From Coturnix japonica (taxonomy: Eukaryota > Chordata > Aves > Galliformes > Phasianidae): 64,000 nt of DNA. The stretch is taken from assembly GCF_001577835.2 (NCBI RefSeq), contig NC_029529.1:11233380-11297379 (forward strand). Reading direction: 5' to 3'. The notes beneath the pieces are model-generated. The model was not told the DNA's origin. It saw only the letters and a program-made list of their open reading frames with translations, and did not search any database. Made by a program: the position numbers and the translations under genes. Every line of letters begins with the position of its first letter. Position 1 is the stretch's first letter. Positions 26,801-41,800 of the stretch are shown here, in pieces.

Positions 26801-29800
26801 CTCTGCAGGTGGTAATTTCATCATCAATTAACTGTTCAGTTCTGCCAATTCATTTGGCTGAGATTCAATAGCAAGCCTTCAAGATTCTCCTAATACTGGG
26901 GGATGTTTCTCAGTGCAGTGCTTGGCAGGAGATACCTGCCAGCTTTCCTCCAGGCAGTGCTCCATGTTACTGCAGACATTGGGTGGGAAAAAGGATGGGA
27001 ATATCTGGGCTGGATGGGGCTGTGAGCAACCTGGTCCAGGGGTAGGTGTCCCCTAGGGATTGGAATGAGATGATCTTAAGGGTCCCTTCCAACCCAAACC
27101 ATTCTATGACTATATGAAGCTCAACACCACAACAGCACGGACTGCAGAGTGCAGCTCTCCATGCAGCCATACATTCACCACTTGAAAGAACAAACCAAAG
27201 AAACCCACACAGAGAGCCAGCACTGTGGTTTGGAAAGGCCATGCTGCTTCAGCTGCTCAATGTCACTTAATTAAAACTGTGTGCTTGGGTACAATCTTTA
27301 AATCACTTTTCTAATTAGGAAATGCACTCTGGCCTATGTCATTAGCTGTGCAACGTCAGCAGGGTACCAAAACAGCTTTGAGGCTAAGGGCACTAAAGAT
27401 TAGTCTCATTATTCAGCAATGGCCTCTCAATCAGAATACAAGTTCTTCTCAAAAACATTCAATGAGTCAAAGAAAGGGGTCCGGGAATCAGTTCTCAGTA
27501 CTGAACAGTACCTAGAGTGCTGGATTAATCTAATTACATTGCCCTTGCTTTTTCCTAGCAAGCTGTTTAACAAAACGCATGGCAATGATAGAAGAGTTGA
27601 CTCGCGCTTCCACTACAGAAGATAATTAAGATTTGTTTGGTGGAACAAAAGACAAATACAACTAGAAAAAAAATAACACAACTTCCAGTGTGTTTAACAG
27701 CTCAAGAGGCTGCACACTGTAACAGATTAAATCCAATTATCCTTGTTATGCTTCCTCTGTTGATTCTGAAAATGACACAGATGATAATCTCAAAGACAGC
27801 ATCCGTTTGGAGCAAACTGCTTATGTTCAAGCTTGAAATAAGGCACCCCCTGTTCTGCTTCATGACCTTATAGCTGTAGGTCTAGATGTGAGTGGAAAAC
27901 TCGATGCTGATTGCAGCCAACACAATGCATTTAAAGATGCACAGGTAACTTTATCACTTGAGATCATAGTAAGAAACAACCCAGTGCAGAAGAACATTCC
28001 AAATGCAGAAGACTAAACGGTATTTTAACATCAAGCACATGTTAATTAAAGATGCTGCCAGTTCTGATGCTTGCTAATACATACCACAAATAACAAGTAA
28101 CAGAAGTAGGCACAAAATCCACATCTTTTTGTCATGGCCCTTTACACACTTTAATTCTGGACAATGCTGAAGTATTGCCGAGTGCTTATCATAATGGATG
28201 AAAAGCCAAAGTATATGGGTGGATTCTCTAGGTTTCTCATAGAAGGAATAAGCAGAGGTAGAAGAAAAGCACTCTTCAGATTCTAATCACAGAAACACTC
28301 CTGAATGACAAAGGCTTTTCCCTCATCTTATTATCTCTTAATAAAAACTCTCTCAAGAGCTGTAAGCCAAGGCATTACTAACTTCTGTACATGAATTCAT
28401 AAGCAGTTCCAGGTACTCATATTCAAAACATTTCTACTTTTGGTATTAAGTCTCAACGACATTTGAACAGAAGGGAAAAAAATAATCAGATTTTAGGTGT
28501 AATTTCTGGATTAGGATTTAATAGACTTTTTATTTTTTATTTTTTTTTGGCCAAAGATATGGGGAAGAACTAAGAGCATTATTAAAGCAAGATGTGAAAA
28601 CATTAAGCCCAGCCCGATGGTTGGTGACCCTGCATATAACAGGGGGGTTGAAACCGGACGAGCATCGTGGTCACTTTCAACCCAGGCCATTCTATGATTC
28701 TATGATCAAAAAATGTCATTTGAAAGAATCAAGGAAAGTGAGACTGGAAAGAGGCATCATTACACTGGTTTAACTTCACCAACTGAAAAAGCAAAGGTGT
28801 ATCATGTTTGTCTGAGAGCTGTCACTTTATATCAGTGAACTGCCAGTCATTCTGAGCTGGTTCTACAACAATTAACAGGTATTACAGCACTTTCTGCTAT
28901 ATGGCCAAGGCCTACAGAGCACAGAGTCTTGCTGAGCACTTCTAAGCTGCTTTACCTCAAACATCTCCTGCTCAGTCCGATGTTGATCGTCCAAGAGCTG
29001 CTCCAGGTAGGTCAGGTTATGGAATTTTTCTAGGTAGGTAGTGTATTGCTTCTGCAGCTGCTCTTCAATTTTCTCATATTCATCCATAAAAGCAGGACTG
29101 GAGACAACAAGAACAAACTACTCAGAGAAATACAGATCTGTACGTGAAGAATTCTGCAACAACGTTTTCATTTTCACAGCTGTTTTTCCATGTCTACAAA
29201 ACCAATCTAAAAGGACCTTCTCTTTTTAAAGTTTCACACTACTTCAAGACTAAAAGCATAACAGGAAGGAGTAGTAACCTATCCTGTGAAAATTTGACAT
29301 AGAAAATGAATAATCAGTTTATAATCTTTACCGAACGCTCTGTAGGGTCTGCAGCCTCTTCTGGCTTCTTTCCAGCTCCAGTTTCCTTTTTTCAATCTTG
29401 GCTTCCAAGTTGGCTTCGTCCAAAGCCACATTACTCAACATGTCCTTTGTCTTTTGGACCTCTTCCTAAAAGGGAAGGATGGTGTAGAATTATCTTTCAG
29501 ATGCTGATAATGCTTCTGCATTATCTCTTACTGCATTCTTTCAAATAACTTTATAACAATGAGCTAGAAGATAAACCAGCAAAGCAATGACAATATTTTT
29601 TTTCTGTGGCCAGGATAATGAACCGTGTGGACATTTACCAATTAGAATACCTGCTTTTTTCTCCAAACATTTTTAAAGAAAGAAAAGAAACCAACACCCA
29701 CAAAAAAGTCACTTTAAAAAAAGAAGTCAGTCTATCCCATTGCCTTCACCCTTCTCTGAGTCCTGCTGTATCTACCTTTTCCAAATCCAGGAAGTATCCC

Positions 29801-32800
29801 AAACATCATAACACATTACAGGAATAAGGAGGGGAAAGTGGAGATATTTCAGACTGTTTAAACAAATGAGTACATTCAGTGTGCTCGTGCTCCAGGAACT
29901 GTGATGAGTAAGGGGGACAGAGAACTTCTGCGGAAGCTCTAGCAGTAATTGCTACGTGCTGTTCAGCTACAATAGGTCATTTCAGTGACAGGTCCAGAAC
30001 TAAACCAGCTGAGGTATGTGCTAAATTGATATTCCCAAGACGCCAATTGCTCTAATATTTTCCTGTTAATTTATTAGCACTACTGCCTAGAATATCCACA
30101 CACATTAACAGCATTTAAAGTTCACATGGACTGCAAGCAGGAAGAGAAATATAAGGAAAGATTGCCTGAAGCATCTATTGATTATGCACTGGCTTTTTAA
30201 ACCTGGAACTCCGTGCCTTGTAATTACAGAACTGGATTGGATACAGTTTGCAGCTAAATAACTTGCATTATTCACTAGGATTTAATTAACTACTACACTT
30301 GCACAGTACCTACCAGGGCAGCTAGTGGTTCAGAGATACAGAGCCCAAGTACTGGAGCAAGAACAGCATTCCAGAGATGAGGACAGACCAAGGTACATGA
30401 GAAACCAACACAGTCATACAGTGCAACAAGCCAGCAGCAGGGCTGCTCTTTGCACATTCTCCTAGGCACTGCTAACACAGCATATCTGTCCTGCTGTAGG
30501 CTGTGATTTCTGACCTCCAGCTCACGATCCTCACCCTGCAGACATCCCCTGCACTCTGCTAAGGAAAGCAATCAGTTACATTTAACAGCTTTGTTCACTT
30601 TGAACACAACTTATTTACCAAGAAACCACCGAGATCATCAGTAATTCTACATTACCATGACACAAAGCACCATCACATACCAACCTCTGCCTTGAGGAAT
30701 TTGTGTTTACACATCTAATGTCACCTTAAGATCAATACCCACATTAGCCATGAACTGAAGTTCCACATTTCCTGTTAACTACCCAGGTGGAAGATTACTT
30801 GGCCCAGCAGAAGAGAGGATGATTCTGCAATATAATAAATATCAATTTGCTTACCAGAACACAGTTGATGGCAACTTTCATCATCTTCTCAGCTTTGTTT
30901 ATCTCCAAAGGTCTGGCAATGGCTTCTGTCCTTGATTCCTATGAAATAAAAATACATACATAGATTTTGATTTAAACACGACACTAAGAAAGTAATATTT
31001 GCAGAGCAGAGGATGGCCAAACAACAACTCAACCATCTGCTAAATAAACTAATACATTATTTATGCAGCAAGGCTCAAACAATTAAAAGAATGGGAGATT
31101 GTGAAAAGGTCAGTTAACCGAGGCTGGGGTCAACATGGAGCAATTAAGGTAACTTTTCCAAACAACTAAGTTATCATTTCAACTGTAACTACTATTGAAT
31201 GTAGATTTTATTGAAACCACACTGGTTATCAGGTGTTAAACAAAACATGCTACAAAACAAGATATCCTCATCTTTACAGCACAGCTAGCACAGGCAGCTG
31301 AGCACAGTGCCACACATTCACAGAGACAGCAGCAGAATGAACCCATTGAACCAAGCCAGGCAAACAGCCTTTAGGTGCTTCTTACACCCACATGAAAATG
31401 AGGTGATGCAGATGTATGGGCTTTCCCAATTCTGGTCCCAAGTGATTCAACGTTTGATTGGTTGCTGATTTAGGAGAAAAGGTGGGAGGTTTTTTCAGCT
31501 TCCCACATGAACAGCTCCATCTATTTATTTAATGGATGTCTGTAACAGGTTCCATGTGTATCTGTCACTGGGACACGTCCTGTGGCCCAATAGAAAACGG
31601 CTTCCAGGTAACAAACCTGCTCTGACACTCCGTGACTCCACACAGGAGCAAACCAGGCGTGCTTTCCTGCCAGCCCACCTTGTCACCACCGCCACTCCTT
31701 ACCCTATATGAAATACAGACTGACACAACAAATGGCACTTCTAAAGCCTGTGTTTGTGCTCGTGGGTACAGGCTGTACACTCAAAAGCAAGCCAACATTC
31801 TGATTTTGCCCAAACACAAGGGAGGCACAGCGCTGCTACCAGCTGTACTCACTATTCCATCCACTCAGAAAAAAAGTGTGCCAATGATCCAAGCTGAAAA
31901 ACAAGGATTTGTTCGTTTAAAGTAATGTACTCTTCACAATTAGGTGTACTAATCAGAACGCATACTATAATACGCAAGAGGTTTCCTTTAAATTAACCAT
32001 TAAAAAATAGAGCTCTCAGGAGAGGTGAAAAATATAGAAAAAATTATTGATGCCAGAGGAGTTACAAAGCAGAACAATTTAGGACTAAGCCTGGTAATTA
32101 CAACTTAGGAAAACAAACATATACAAAAGCAGAGCGATATCTGTGGACAAACTTGTTGTTTACCACTTACCCATGCTTCCTGTTCAAAGTGTTCAGAGAG
32201 CTCCCTGGCTACAGCTTCACACAATAAATACTAATTAAAAATCACAGAAGCCAAGTGTAAAATTATTTCTGATGAACCAAAGCTGACAATTATTAAAGAG
32301 AATGCACAAAAGCACATAAGAGATGACACTGGCTGGCACTTCTACCCTCTCAGGATCAGCTACTCGGCATAGCGTGGAGCAGCTGAGATTTTAATTCTTC
32401 AAGTTTTGCATCTCACTTTGGAGGAAGCCAATTGGAAGCGCCACCGAATGAGCTGGCTGCCTGGCATTCAGACACTTGGTTTCCTTTGGAAATGAAAATG
32501 GCCTTAAGAAGTGAGGAAGCTGTAAGATCCCAGCCAGCTGCCTGCCCACCAGGCAGAGCCCAGAGCCAGGGTAACGCTGCCATTCCTGCTAATGCACCCC
32601 ACCACTGTCTTCAGAGGTATCTTCCCCCCTTTTAGGAGCTTTATATATGGTTAAAAATGAAGAGCTGCTAATACAGAAACAAGCGTAGCAATTATCCAGT
32701 GAAGCATTCCCAACCAGATATAGTTTTCCATCACAGTGCCTCAGAAGCAGACAAACCAGGTCCTGGCATGCCTGATGAATGGGGAACGAGATGTACATCT

Positions 32801-35800
32801 TCTGAAGCACAGTGAGGACTGACGGTGAGTAATTAAGCACAACTAGCACACAAGTCACTCATGATAAATGTTGTGTAATACATGCATACCTTGTGCAGGT
32901 CTAGCAGAGGTTTTTAAACATCTTTTTTTTTGGTCATGGGGAATAGACACGAAAGCTTTCTTCCAATGTACAAGTCTCAGCATGAAATGTTTTTGACCCC
33001 ACATTAAATCCTGCCTGGTGAGATGCAAGGCTGCTGCATACATAAATACCTCCTCACCACCACTTTCTGCTGCCTTCAGGAAGCATTATATCCCACACTC
33101 CCTCCAAATACACATTCTGTAACTGCTGCTATCTGTGCAGGTCATAAAACTCTACTTTTAGACCATTCACTATTCAGGGAGTTCATTAACATGCACTGTG
33201 AGCCCATTTGGCCCAAACAGAATGCATCATTAGGTGGAGCTCTGTATGAACAGGAAGGTAAGGGAGGGACATTACAAAGTTCCTTCAGAAGGCCTTGATT
33301 ATTTCTACTATCTAGCAGCCTATTTTCTTCATCAGGAAATTAAAGCCCAAGCTAATTGAGGTTGCTGCTGTTTCCAGGCTCGCATGAAGCTGCATCCCTG
33401 TATGCTCATCTCAGCATACAGACCCACAGAGGCATCCCCTGCCTCCCCTTGGAGCAGTGGCCCCAAAGCAGGAGGAGGTTTGTGATACCTCTTCCAACAA
33501 GAGGCCAATGAATATGTTTCCTTCAGCACAGCCAAAGCTGTCTCTGCATTTCCTATTCCAGGTAGACATGGCCTTAGGCAACACAAATAGCTGGGAGCAT
33601 GCTTTGTGGTTTATATAAAGGAATGAAGTGCCCAAAAAGGCAGGCTGGCAGGCAGGCAAAAGTCTGTGCAGTGCCTCCTTTCAAAGTATTTCCTTTCCTT
33701 ATTAGTTACAATAAAAGGAAGACTTCAGGAAGGGTTACGATCTCAGAAAGAAAAAGCAGCAGCAACAACAGAGTGTTCTTCAGCATCTTTCAGACCTTGA
33801 CAACACACAAAGGCCCCAAGCAGAGCTGCAGTGAGGCAGGAACAGGCTGTGGATGCACGGCACAGCCACCCAGAGACAGCAGAAACTCATAACTCACACC
33901 AAGGCTGTGACTTCCTTAAGCACTGATCCACAACATGGGCTGCTGTTCTCAGCAAAGCTTGGCCATGGGATGACTACTGTGCTCATGGACAGGAATACGG
34001 AGTGGGTCTATGACACAGAAGCAAAGGCAATTTAAGTCATTGCATTTTCCCCTTATGTAATGGAAGTTTTGACATGGCTATACCTTGTGCCTAACAAAGG
34101 AAGGTTAGGAATAATGAGGAACTCCAGCCTCACCAGGCATTCAGAACAGTGTTTGTAATTTAGCCCAATCATCAAGTGGAACTTCCTTCAGTCACACAGG
34201 ATTGACAAATGCTTTGACATACAAAAGATGGTTTGGATCCAATTTTCTTCTCAGCCATACTAGAATGGTTTGTCAGAAAGGCATTCAGATATCCCAGTCA
34301 GTTAATAAAACCTTCCCTGCACTGAAATAACTGGTTCACAAGATGCAAAAGGTGCCACCTCTCTGTTTGCTAGTGACGCCAAGCCAGATACTAATGGGAA
34401 AATCCTTTGTTACATAAACCATGTAATTAAAAATGCTATATCTACATAATATATACGCATGGTTATGGTTAAAGCAATCCAAAGTGTAGGGCAGTCTCCT
34501 CTCAACTTCTCCGTGTAACTGCAAGGTTTCATTTTGGCTTCTCCCTTTGCATTCATCCCCTTTGCTCAAAAAGAGGTAAGCTGGGGTTAGGTCTGAAGCA
34601 GCAGTTGGAAAAACCCACCTGCAGTAAGGTAGGTCATTCTCCACAGCTCTGGACGTTTCAAGTCACCAATTTCCACTAGAAATCACTTTATCTCTGAGAT
34701 GTGCGTGGCAACTTCGTAGCCAAAGCGCGGGAAATGAGAGAAATCAGTTTACCCACTTCCCCCAGGCAGCACCAGGTGCCCAGAAGGAACATTTGGCAGA
34801 TGGAAAATGCTTTCAGTGCTAAAACAAAACAATTTCTTATAGTTAACTTTCACAGAAGACCAAAGGGAGCAGCCGCCATTCAGTGAGAGCTGCCTTTCTC
34901 CTTACAAACAGAGGCAGGCAGCACACAGCACTGAGTGGGGAGATTGCCTTGGTGGCACGTCTTTTCATTTCACTAATGCTATCTCAGCTCCACAGCTGGA
35001 TCTAAATGCCAGTAGCTCTCCTATGAGGCGAACTCAAGCACGCCACAAGCTGAAGTCGGAAAAGAGATTCTCAATGGCTTCATCAATTTTGGAACAAACT
35101 TACACTGTGTGCATACATAACAGTAACACATTCCAATAGCCTGTACTTAGAAATGTATCCTCTGTAGGCTGGGAAACATTTTATCTGGCTGTTAAGAGCT
35201 TTAACCTACACAATTATAGAAATTATTTACACAAGAGGATGGCAGGATTTAAACGGCTTGTTCAAGGTCACAGATGGAGTAACAGCCAAGAGGAAAACGA
35301 GCACACAGACCAAAGGTGCTAACCACCTTCTGCACAAGCAAAGTGCATCAAAAGAAAAACTATTTTCACCTTTTTCCTGTTTTACGTGCCTTAGAGCTAA
35401 CAGATTTAGTTAGTAAACGTCCTCTGTGAGAGACTGAACTTAGGTCAACTTGTGTGTGTTTTGGTCATCCTGAGCACTGAAAATGGTGCAGAGAGAGACA
35501 AGGAGGAAGAAACCTGAATAACAGCTTTGCATTCCTGCTCCAAACCCAAAAATCCAGCATTACCCACCTGAGAGGAGGAATAAAAGCTAGAAATCCAGAA
35601 GTGCAAGTGCCTTGTTCTCCTTCCAAAGCTGGATAGAAAATGCTGTGAAAAATCAGCCATACAATGCAGAAGTCCCAGTAAGAGAGTAAAATAGAGATAA
35701 ATACATCCCTGTGCATAGAATTTGTACAGTGTATATTCAAAACCAGACTCTGAATTCCAACTTTCCAATTTCTATGCTTGGACTGGTAAGAGTGGAAGCA

Positions 35801-38800
35801 GTGAACTGCCTTGCCAACATCTGGGCCAAATGCATTTGAAAACCAAAAGGCTTTTTGTAGGGTTGTTCACTAGGAAATCCTTCTTCTCAAACATAACATC
35901 TAGATTCTTAGTGAAGCCAAAAGGGACATCTGGGACTTATCTGATGAGATAAACATAGCTTTACACACTCCTTGTTTCCCTGCAGAATCTTAACCAACTG
36001 CATCAAGGTTTGAATGAAGCAAAGGAGCACCTGTAGGCTTTGATCCCTCCAGCGTTCCTAAATGAAATGTTTGGTGATCTCTGTTGGCTGTTTCTAATGT
36101 TATGGATTAATTTTGAAAGCAATTTACATATATATCAGAAGTGCAGTCAGGAAATGATGGATTTATAAAGGCCTCAGAAAGGCACATTTCCAAGCAAACA
36201 AGCAGCCTTCCCAATAAATGCAGACACATTCACATCAGGATGTATCTGCAATAGATCTAATAGAGACTTTCCCTTAATAAACTCTTCTCTCCTTCAGCTG
36301 AAATTTGTATTCATTCAGAAAGTAATTTATTAAAGTGACCTATGGCTCGGAACAATCATTTACCTCATGCATAACGATTTTCCACACAGCTCCTGTACCA
36401 ACTACGTGCAAAAAGAGCTCCTAATAAAGAAAGGAAAGGTTGTGACACAAATCAGAGTCAGTGTTTCTATAGGAAATAAAAATGAGTTTTACTTCACTTT
36501 TCCCAGTGATCTTTCCCCAGGAGGTGCAGAGACAAGGAAAACAGATGTATTCAACCCATTAGTGCCAATCGCCAGCGTTTCCTTTACACCCACAGGAAAA
36601 CGAAGCAGTCTTCACCCAGGAATACAAACAAGGCCTCAGCTTAACTAAGCCTGGGTACTGAGATCCTCCATTTCAGCATTTGGAAATGAATGAACCGGAG
36701 TTCTCAAATTCATTAGCACAGTATCACAGCCGTCAACACATTTTAATATATGCAACAGGTTCAGCACATAAAATGTAATGAAGAAATAATCCAAACTGCT
36801 CTCCTATTGCTCTCTAATAGCACAATCTCTCCGCCAATGCAATTTAGTGCATGCACTGCTTAGCCATGCAATATCAAAAGGAAACAAGCAATGGAAATCA
36901 ATAATCTTCACATTAAAAAAAATACTAAAAGTAACCTTCAGTGAATGGCAACTGCTTTGATATCCGCACACAAGGTTCTAATTCCCCACATGAGTTCACA
37001 GCTCACAGCACTTCTGCCCATCTGAAATAGAGTGGGAAGGGCAGGCAGAGGATCCCATCCCAGCAGGCTGTGAAGAAAAGAATCTGGGGAGGATGGTGTG
37101 AAATTACAGGCAATTCTTTCCTGCCCTCAGCACTGGCTATTTAGAAATAACTACAACTCTACTGGCTTCCATGGGCATTATCAGACTTAATGGTGATGGC
37201 AGAAAACAACTGCATTTGGCTCTCAGCCTCTCTCTTGATGAGCTCATTTCATACTCAAGCGAGCTCTATATAGCTCAATTACTTTAAAATATTTGAAAGG
37301 CAAAATAAGGATGATGAAATCTAATCTATCAGGTTACAAGCAATGAATCACCTGTCCCAAGGTTACTGTAAAACCCCTATTTTCCTAGTGACATCCTCCT
37401 GCCAACAACTGTGAGTAAGAAATCCCCTTTAGGGATCCCCTAAGGATGCTGCACTGTAGCCAGGATAGAGCTGCTGCTGCCAAGAGGCTGCTTTGGGCTG
37501 TCACACTGAGCTCCCTTTGCCCTTCTGCTGCTCCAATACACACATGGGAATAGCAGGGCTGGCAGCTCATGCTCTTGGCCCCCATAAGATGTCCAGCTTA
37601 ACTTCAATAACAAAGGAGTTTATTTACAGAGATTCATTGTGGAAACAGGAACGCGGTAGAGAAGTTCTACAGGATTAAAACACAAAGCCTACAGAGCTTC
37701 AACAGTTTTCAAAGGCTTCCCCAGCACAGCTGCCCCACAGGCAGCCTGGCCAAGCAGCAAGCTGCATGGTGGAGTGCTGAGCCAGTGACCCCACTGTACA
37801 TCCAGCTCGGCCCTACTGCTCCACAGAGCTGAGTTCACCTCCCTCCTGTAAGTTTGTTCTCTGTTTCCCTCTCCCATTTGCTTCCTGAAGCACAGAGTCA
37901 CGTTCCAGGATAAGTACATGGCTCAGCATCTCTGCGATGTTAGCACACCTGAACTGAATTGTGGCTACAATGAATCACAGCCATAGTGTAGATACTATCA
38001 GAAAACCATAAAACAACATTTCCCCTTATTACTACTTAAGCTCCAGATAGGAAGAGAAAACTATTACATCTGTTTTACAAGCACAGAAGTTACAGTGTCC
38101 GCAGTATCTAATACGGTGGGTGAGGTTTTTGCTTTGTGGCTCCTGAAAAGATGGAAACAAACTGGGGGGAATCTCTTCTATTAAGTCTCACTTCTATTTT
38201 CCAACCTCTCCCAAAGGCACTGGTGTGTCTGCCTCTACTCCCTCCCCATGCAACAAGGGGCACGGCTGCCACAAGCAGTGAATCTGCCCAGCACGTGGGT
38301 CACAGCAATCCCCTGGTCCAAGCAGTCTGTAAACAACTCAGAATAACAACTTTAAGTTCAGCTCATTTTCAGGAGATTGCTTTCTCCAGCACATGGGCTG
38401 CAAATAATTTTTATAGCATCTAAACTGCCATTTTTGTAAAAAATAGTAGCAATTGGTGTATTTTCCTGAAGAACCTTCCAGTTCTTAGCAGAACACAAAT
38501 TCTTCATTCCTTCCCATCAATTCATATGTTCATTATACGATTCAATACATTTGCCATAAAGAATAAAAAGAAGAGATCCCAGCTAAAAACATTTTGTGTG
38601 AAAGTGCTTTTATTGCTCCCATTTTACAACATTCTCTCAATAGAATGGGACACACAGTCCCCAGGGAAGATCGTACCCACTGCGCTACCAGGCACAGACT
38701 TATATGTACCCCCAGGACTGGTTCCACTCCAAAGAGGCTACAACTGACTTTTGTCCCTTTCTCTTTCAAACACACCACAAGTGTAGAGTCCTCATTTACA

Positions 38801-41800
38801 ATAAAGAAACTGACAGCAACAAGAACCAAAAGATAAGTAATTACCATCACCAATAACCTTTAGAAGAAAGCATGAAGCTGCACGGTTAAAGGGAAGTCTT
38901 CTTAGTGCAACCTTATGGCTTTGTAACCCCAGAAGAAAAGGCATTTTCAGCTCTAACAATTCACTCACAAGGCTGAAGCCAGGAACAAATCATAGGAACC
39001 CAGCATCACAGCTTCTGTGCTGCACTCCGCAGGCTCTCCTGTCACAGTGCCATGTTATGCTTTTAAGATACAAACTCAGAGCTAATGAGACAGAAGCAGA
39101 GGTCGTCTTTCCTAAGACAGGATTTCCTGAAGATAACAAATCCAGTCTGTCAAATCTCTTTGCAAGATGTAAACTGAGCTCCTCTGTAAAATCCATCAGC
39201 TCCAGCTCATGCCCTCAATCATTACATGGTACAAAAGACACTCTCCAGTGTAAATAATCAATCATCCTTTTACAAACTGCACCTTAAATAGAATAATGCT
39301 AAAGTTCTTTTAATGGGCGCAAGAAGCAGCTGCAATGAAGCACTCCTCCAGCTCTTGATTTTCCATTCCACACTCTCAGTGCTCTGTACTTGTGCAGGTC
39401 CCATTTAGAAGGCCCAGTACTGCAGACACTTGGGCTCCTAAAAGCCTCAATTTCAAGTGGTGAAACAATGCCCAATTTCAAAGCAATGCTGAAGTACTTC
39501 TTAAACAGGCTGACCTATGCCGGCCTGTACCTGACTTTTTAGCTGAGTTCTAAGAGGTGCTGCCTACAGTGATAGCACAGCTTAATGATCTAAATCAAAC
39601 ACTAACACATTAAGTAGTCTTCATGTGAAAATTATTTCAAAGCCAGGAAATTAAGCAAAGAATACCAGATGAGAAGTAACTGATTAACCACCCTGTAAGG
39701 CTGGCGTATGCTGAATTCACGTTGATTATCACCCATCCCTCCCTTCTAAAAATATTCACATCTTTCACGTGTCTGTACACCACGCTGTCATACCTTGCAG
39801 GAAAGGCAACGCTTTACACAGTCTGCACACCATCTATTCCTTCAAACACTTGCACTCCACCAAGCAAGGATCTAAGAGCATTAGCTGTCAAGGCACACAG
39901 CTTGCTGCTCTCACAGGATGTGCTTTCCACAGCTCAGATATTACAAACATGAAGGTTACAAAAAAAATGATACCAGAACTTCCAGGGTTTCCCTTGTTTA
40001 AATGTCTATTATCAGTAAATAAATAACCTCCAGCATTACAGATAAGCACATTAGAGAAAGAAACTGGGAGACTTATTGGCAAAGTGTTTGATGACACATC
40101 TGTGACTTCATGCAGTAGCTGGCAATTTTACAATTAAACTGAAGAATTTGTACCCTGCAGGCTTCCATGCCTTTCAATTACTGTAACAGAAATAATGAGC
40201 CTTGCACTCGGATAACTCAGAGCATTAATAATTTATCTTTCAGAATATACGTCTTAGCACTGCTGAAACATAAAGTCAATATTTCCAAACAGTTCTGCAG
40301 AGACTACTTCAGTTTTCTTCTCAAGGAGAAATGCCAAACGCGTTCTCTTGGCTTTACTGCAATCCAGGCATTAATTTAGATGTGAAGAAAACACAAACTT
40401 TGACCCATTCCTGCAATCAGCAGAATATTCATTTCAGATGCAGCTCTTACAAGCAGCTGCTCACACTTTCTGCACCTTTCTCCTTTACAGCGCCTAGCGA
40501 ACAGATGTTCTCATTCACTTACCCTTAGTTCTACCTCTTTGCCAAGTAAGTCATACAGATTTGCTCCTTTGGAGGTGATTTCAGAAGCAAGCTGTCTAGT
40601 TGCCTTCAAGTCAGCAATCTGGAAACACAGCAACAGCAGAGAATGGTAAAAGAGAATCCACAATATCACAAAGAAAATCAACAACAGATTTTTCTTATTT
40701 TTGTGTTAAAAAGAAGGCCATCACAGAGACTGAAACTGCCACAGCACTGAAGTTGTCCACTGGAATCAGAGCAAGTCCACCTCCAGGCTTGAACATGGCC
40801 TTGGTTAGGCACCATTTAGACACAGGCTGCCTGGTGAGATCCCAGGCACTTCAGATCAAAGCTGACTGAGCCACTTGTTTGTTCATGTGCTACCCATGGC
40901 AGACAGAAACATCTCTTTCATATGCAGAAGTACATACACCAAAAGGTATGCAGCCAGGACACTGTGTAAGAACTGAGCATGGATCATCTAGAAGTGGTTT
41001 TTCTCATGATTTCTCTGAAGTGCTTTCCTCATAAAAAGGAATAATTGTGGTTCTGCCATCTTCAAGAACAGCAGTATTACTGCCAAATAGGCAGACACAG
41101 GAGAGCATTGCTACAAAGTAATCAAATGTTATATCAGGATATAGAAAAGGTGCTAAAAGTAACAAAAAGCAGCAACAAGAACTCTTATTGCACAAAGCAC
41201 AGCTTTCTTTAGTATCCCAGGAAGGCATTTAAAGGCTTGGAAGGCTTTGATGTCTGTTTGGATAATATGAATATTCTCTTTTAGCTCAATGCAAACTGGC
41301 CCAAAATCCAATGTTCTGTCAGTATTTCTGAAGCTTGTATGTTGCAGTGATGTTAGTAGATAAAAAATCACCTTTATCCTCGCATACTCCAACATCCCTA
41401 CAATTTTAACAGCATTTCAAAATAATTATAACCAATTTGGTGCCACTATTTCCTTGTACTATGTAACCTCAACCAAGATGAAGCCGTACCAACTTCCTTG
41501 TGAGAACGTTCTCTCCTTAAGTCTCAGAAGATGCATTTGTTTTTCACAGGCTCACACAACACTCTCGCCCACAACAGAAGTAAAAGTTTTCCTTACTTTT
41601 GAACCAAGATCAAACTTGAATTTGCTGCTGTCTTCCTCAATGATGTCTGTGTGCTCCATTCCCCCCGTATTCATTGCGCTGTAAAGCACAGAGGTGACTT
41701 TCAGCAGTTCTCTCACCGCGTAGCCATCTGCCTGGTAAAGCTTCTTGGTGTTGAGCTTTATGTGGGCCTTGGTAGCCTTTGCAAAGAAAGAAACCATCAT

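Larger units (their letters stand above)
20539..28955 (-). other. CLUAP1: CLUAP1 intron 8
   Basis: An 8.4 kb intron. Three CR1 fragments (23992-24094, 27007-27118, 28608-28706) and a pyrimidine-rich TTTC run near 23555-23595 are the only features I can support. Open frames of 130-155 codons here (for example 20717-21112 minus and 25110-25574 plus) show no family motifs and are treated as chance. Confidence 0.7.
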